Of a stretch of 64,000 nucleotides of DNA, positions 63,451 to 64,000 are shown piece by piece. The stretch's first letter is position 1; every line of letters starts with the position of its first letter. The notes beneath the pieces were generated by a model. It searched no databases. It was not told the origin of the DNA and saw nothing but the letters and a program-made list of their open reading frames with translations. This DNA comes from Haliclystus octoradiatus (lineage: Eukaryota > Cnidaria > Staurozoa > Stauromedusae > Haliclystidae). The DNA lies in NCBI GenBank assembly GCA_916610825.1, contig CAKAJK010000007.1:463789-527788 (forward strand), in the 5' to 3' direction. Position numbers and translations under genes: made by a program.

Positions 63451-64000
63451 TGAATACAATATTCTTGTTCAGAATTTTTCACTGATTCCAAATATACTTA
63501 TTGTGAAACGATTACGCCATTATAACTCGAGAAATTGTTGTTTTAGTTTGACGTACAAAACTTTGTTAAAATTCGAAATTTCAAAACTGTGCATTTTAAA
63601 CTTTTGAGAACATTATTCTTGTTCAGAATTTTGCACTGATTCCAAATATACTATTTGTGAAATGATTGCTCAACTATAACTTGAGTAATTCGTGTTTGAA
63701 GATTTCTTTTGTTTAAAGTTGAAAATTTGAAACTGTAAAATAGAAGTTTTGAATACAATATTCTTGTTCAGAATTTTTCACTGATTCCAAATATACTATT
63801 TGTGAAACGATTACGCCATTATAACTCGAGAAATTGTTGTTTTAGTTTGACGTACAAAACTTTGTTAAAATTCGAAATTTCAAAACTGTGCATTTTAAAC
63901 TTTTGAGAACATTATTCTTGTTCAGAATTTTGCACTGATTCCAAACATACTATTTGTGAAATGATTGCTCAACTATAACTTGAGTAATTCGTGTTTGAAG

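Larger units (their letters stand above)
51659..64000. repeat. 299-bp satellite array, block 4
   Basis: About 41 monomers running off the window edge. Register is perfect except for three added 145-bp half units. Left part (to ~55.8 kb): subtypes like block 3. Middle (56-58.7 kb): an alternation of S-type variants with a CTCGAG B half and G types. Right part (from ~59 kb): a distinct subfamily with AAATTGTTGTTTTAG, CTGTGCATTTTAAAC and CTGTAAAATAG. No gene in the block. Confidence 0.97.

Noticed and set aside
1..64000. CRISPR array
   Set aside because: The repeat is a continuous 299-bp satellite without unique spacers, in a context with metazoan-type retroelements.

Overview
The window is almost entirely one AT-rich tandem satellite from a eukaryotic, probably invertebrate, genome. 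The satellite is interrupted by retroelements. No host gene, rRNA, tRNA, CRISPR array or bacterial-type operon is visible. The animal assignment rests on the company of a CR1/L2/jockey-type LINE fragment and a Penelope-like retroelement with a 299-bp satellite. The species cannot be told from this sequence, and an arthropod is only a guess.

Layout. (1) 1-31343: satellite with a 299-bp monomer. Each monomer is itself a diverged dimer of a 145-bp half (A) and a 154-bp half (B). Monomer subtypes are arranged in several local higher-order periods: 1794, 1196, 598 and 1495 bp, and a tandem macro-repeat of about 6 kb. (2) 31344-32553: a 5'-truncated LINE fragment with an intact C-terminal RT reading frame, a 3' AATAAA-(ATG)7 tail and a 5-bp target duplication. 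(3) 32554-34506: satellite containing an out-of-register 154-bp half unit. (4) 34507-35716: a second copy of the same LINE fragment at a constant 3163-bp offset, with identical truncation point, target duplication and encoded protein. It is therefore a segmental duplication, not a second insertion. (5) 35717-45885: satellite with a 5681-bp macro-duplication. (6) 45886-51658: a 5.8-kb insertion carrying a Penelope-like element (PLE). (7) 51659-64000: satellite again, with three further half-unit register shifts, ending in a distinct subfamily near the right edge.

The PLE is the most interesting object. It has a complete PLE reverse transcriptase core, no recognisable GIY-YIG endonuclease on either side, and an upstream basic, disordered Ser/Arg/Asn/Gln-rich segment. 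That segment lies in the same frame as the RT and is separated from it by one TAG codon only. A candidate type-I hammerhead ribozyme lies about 0.7 kb downstream of the RT. The insertion is flanked by an apparently identical 311-bp direct repeat of satellite that is present once at the paralogous empty site 5681 bp upstream. About 2.1 kb of the insertion downstream of the ribozyme remains unassigned.

The short open frames that recur in the satellite start at TTG, contain no ATG and are copies of one repeat. They are not annotated as genes.
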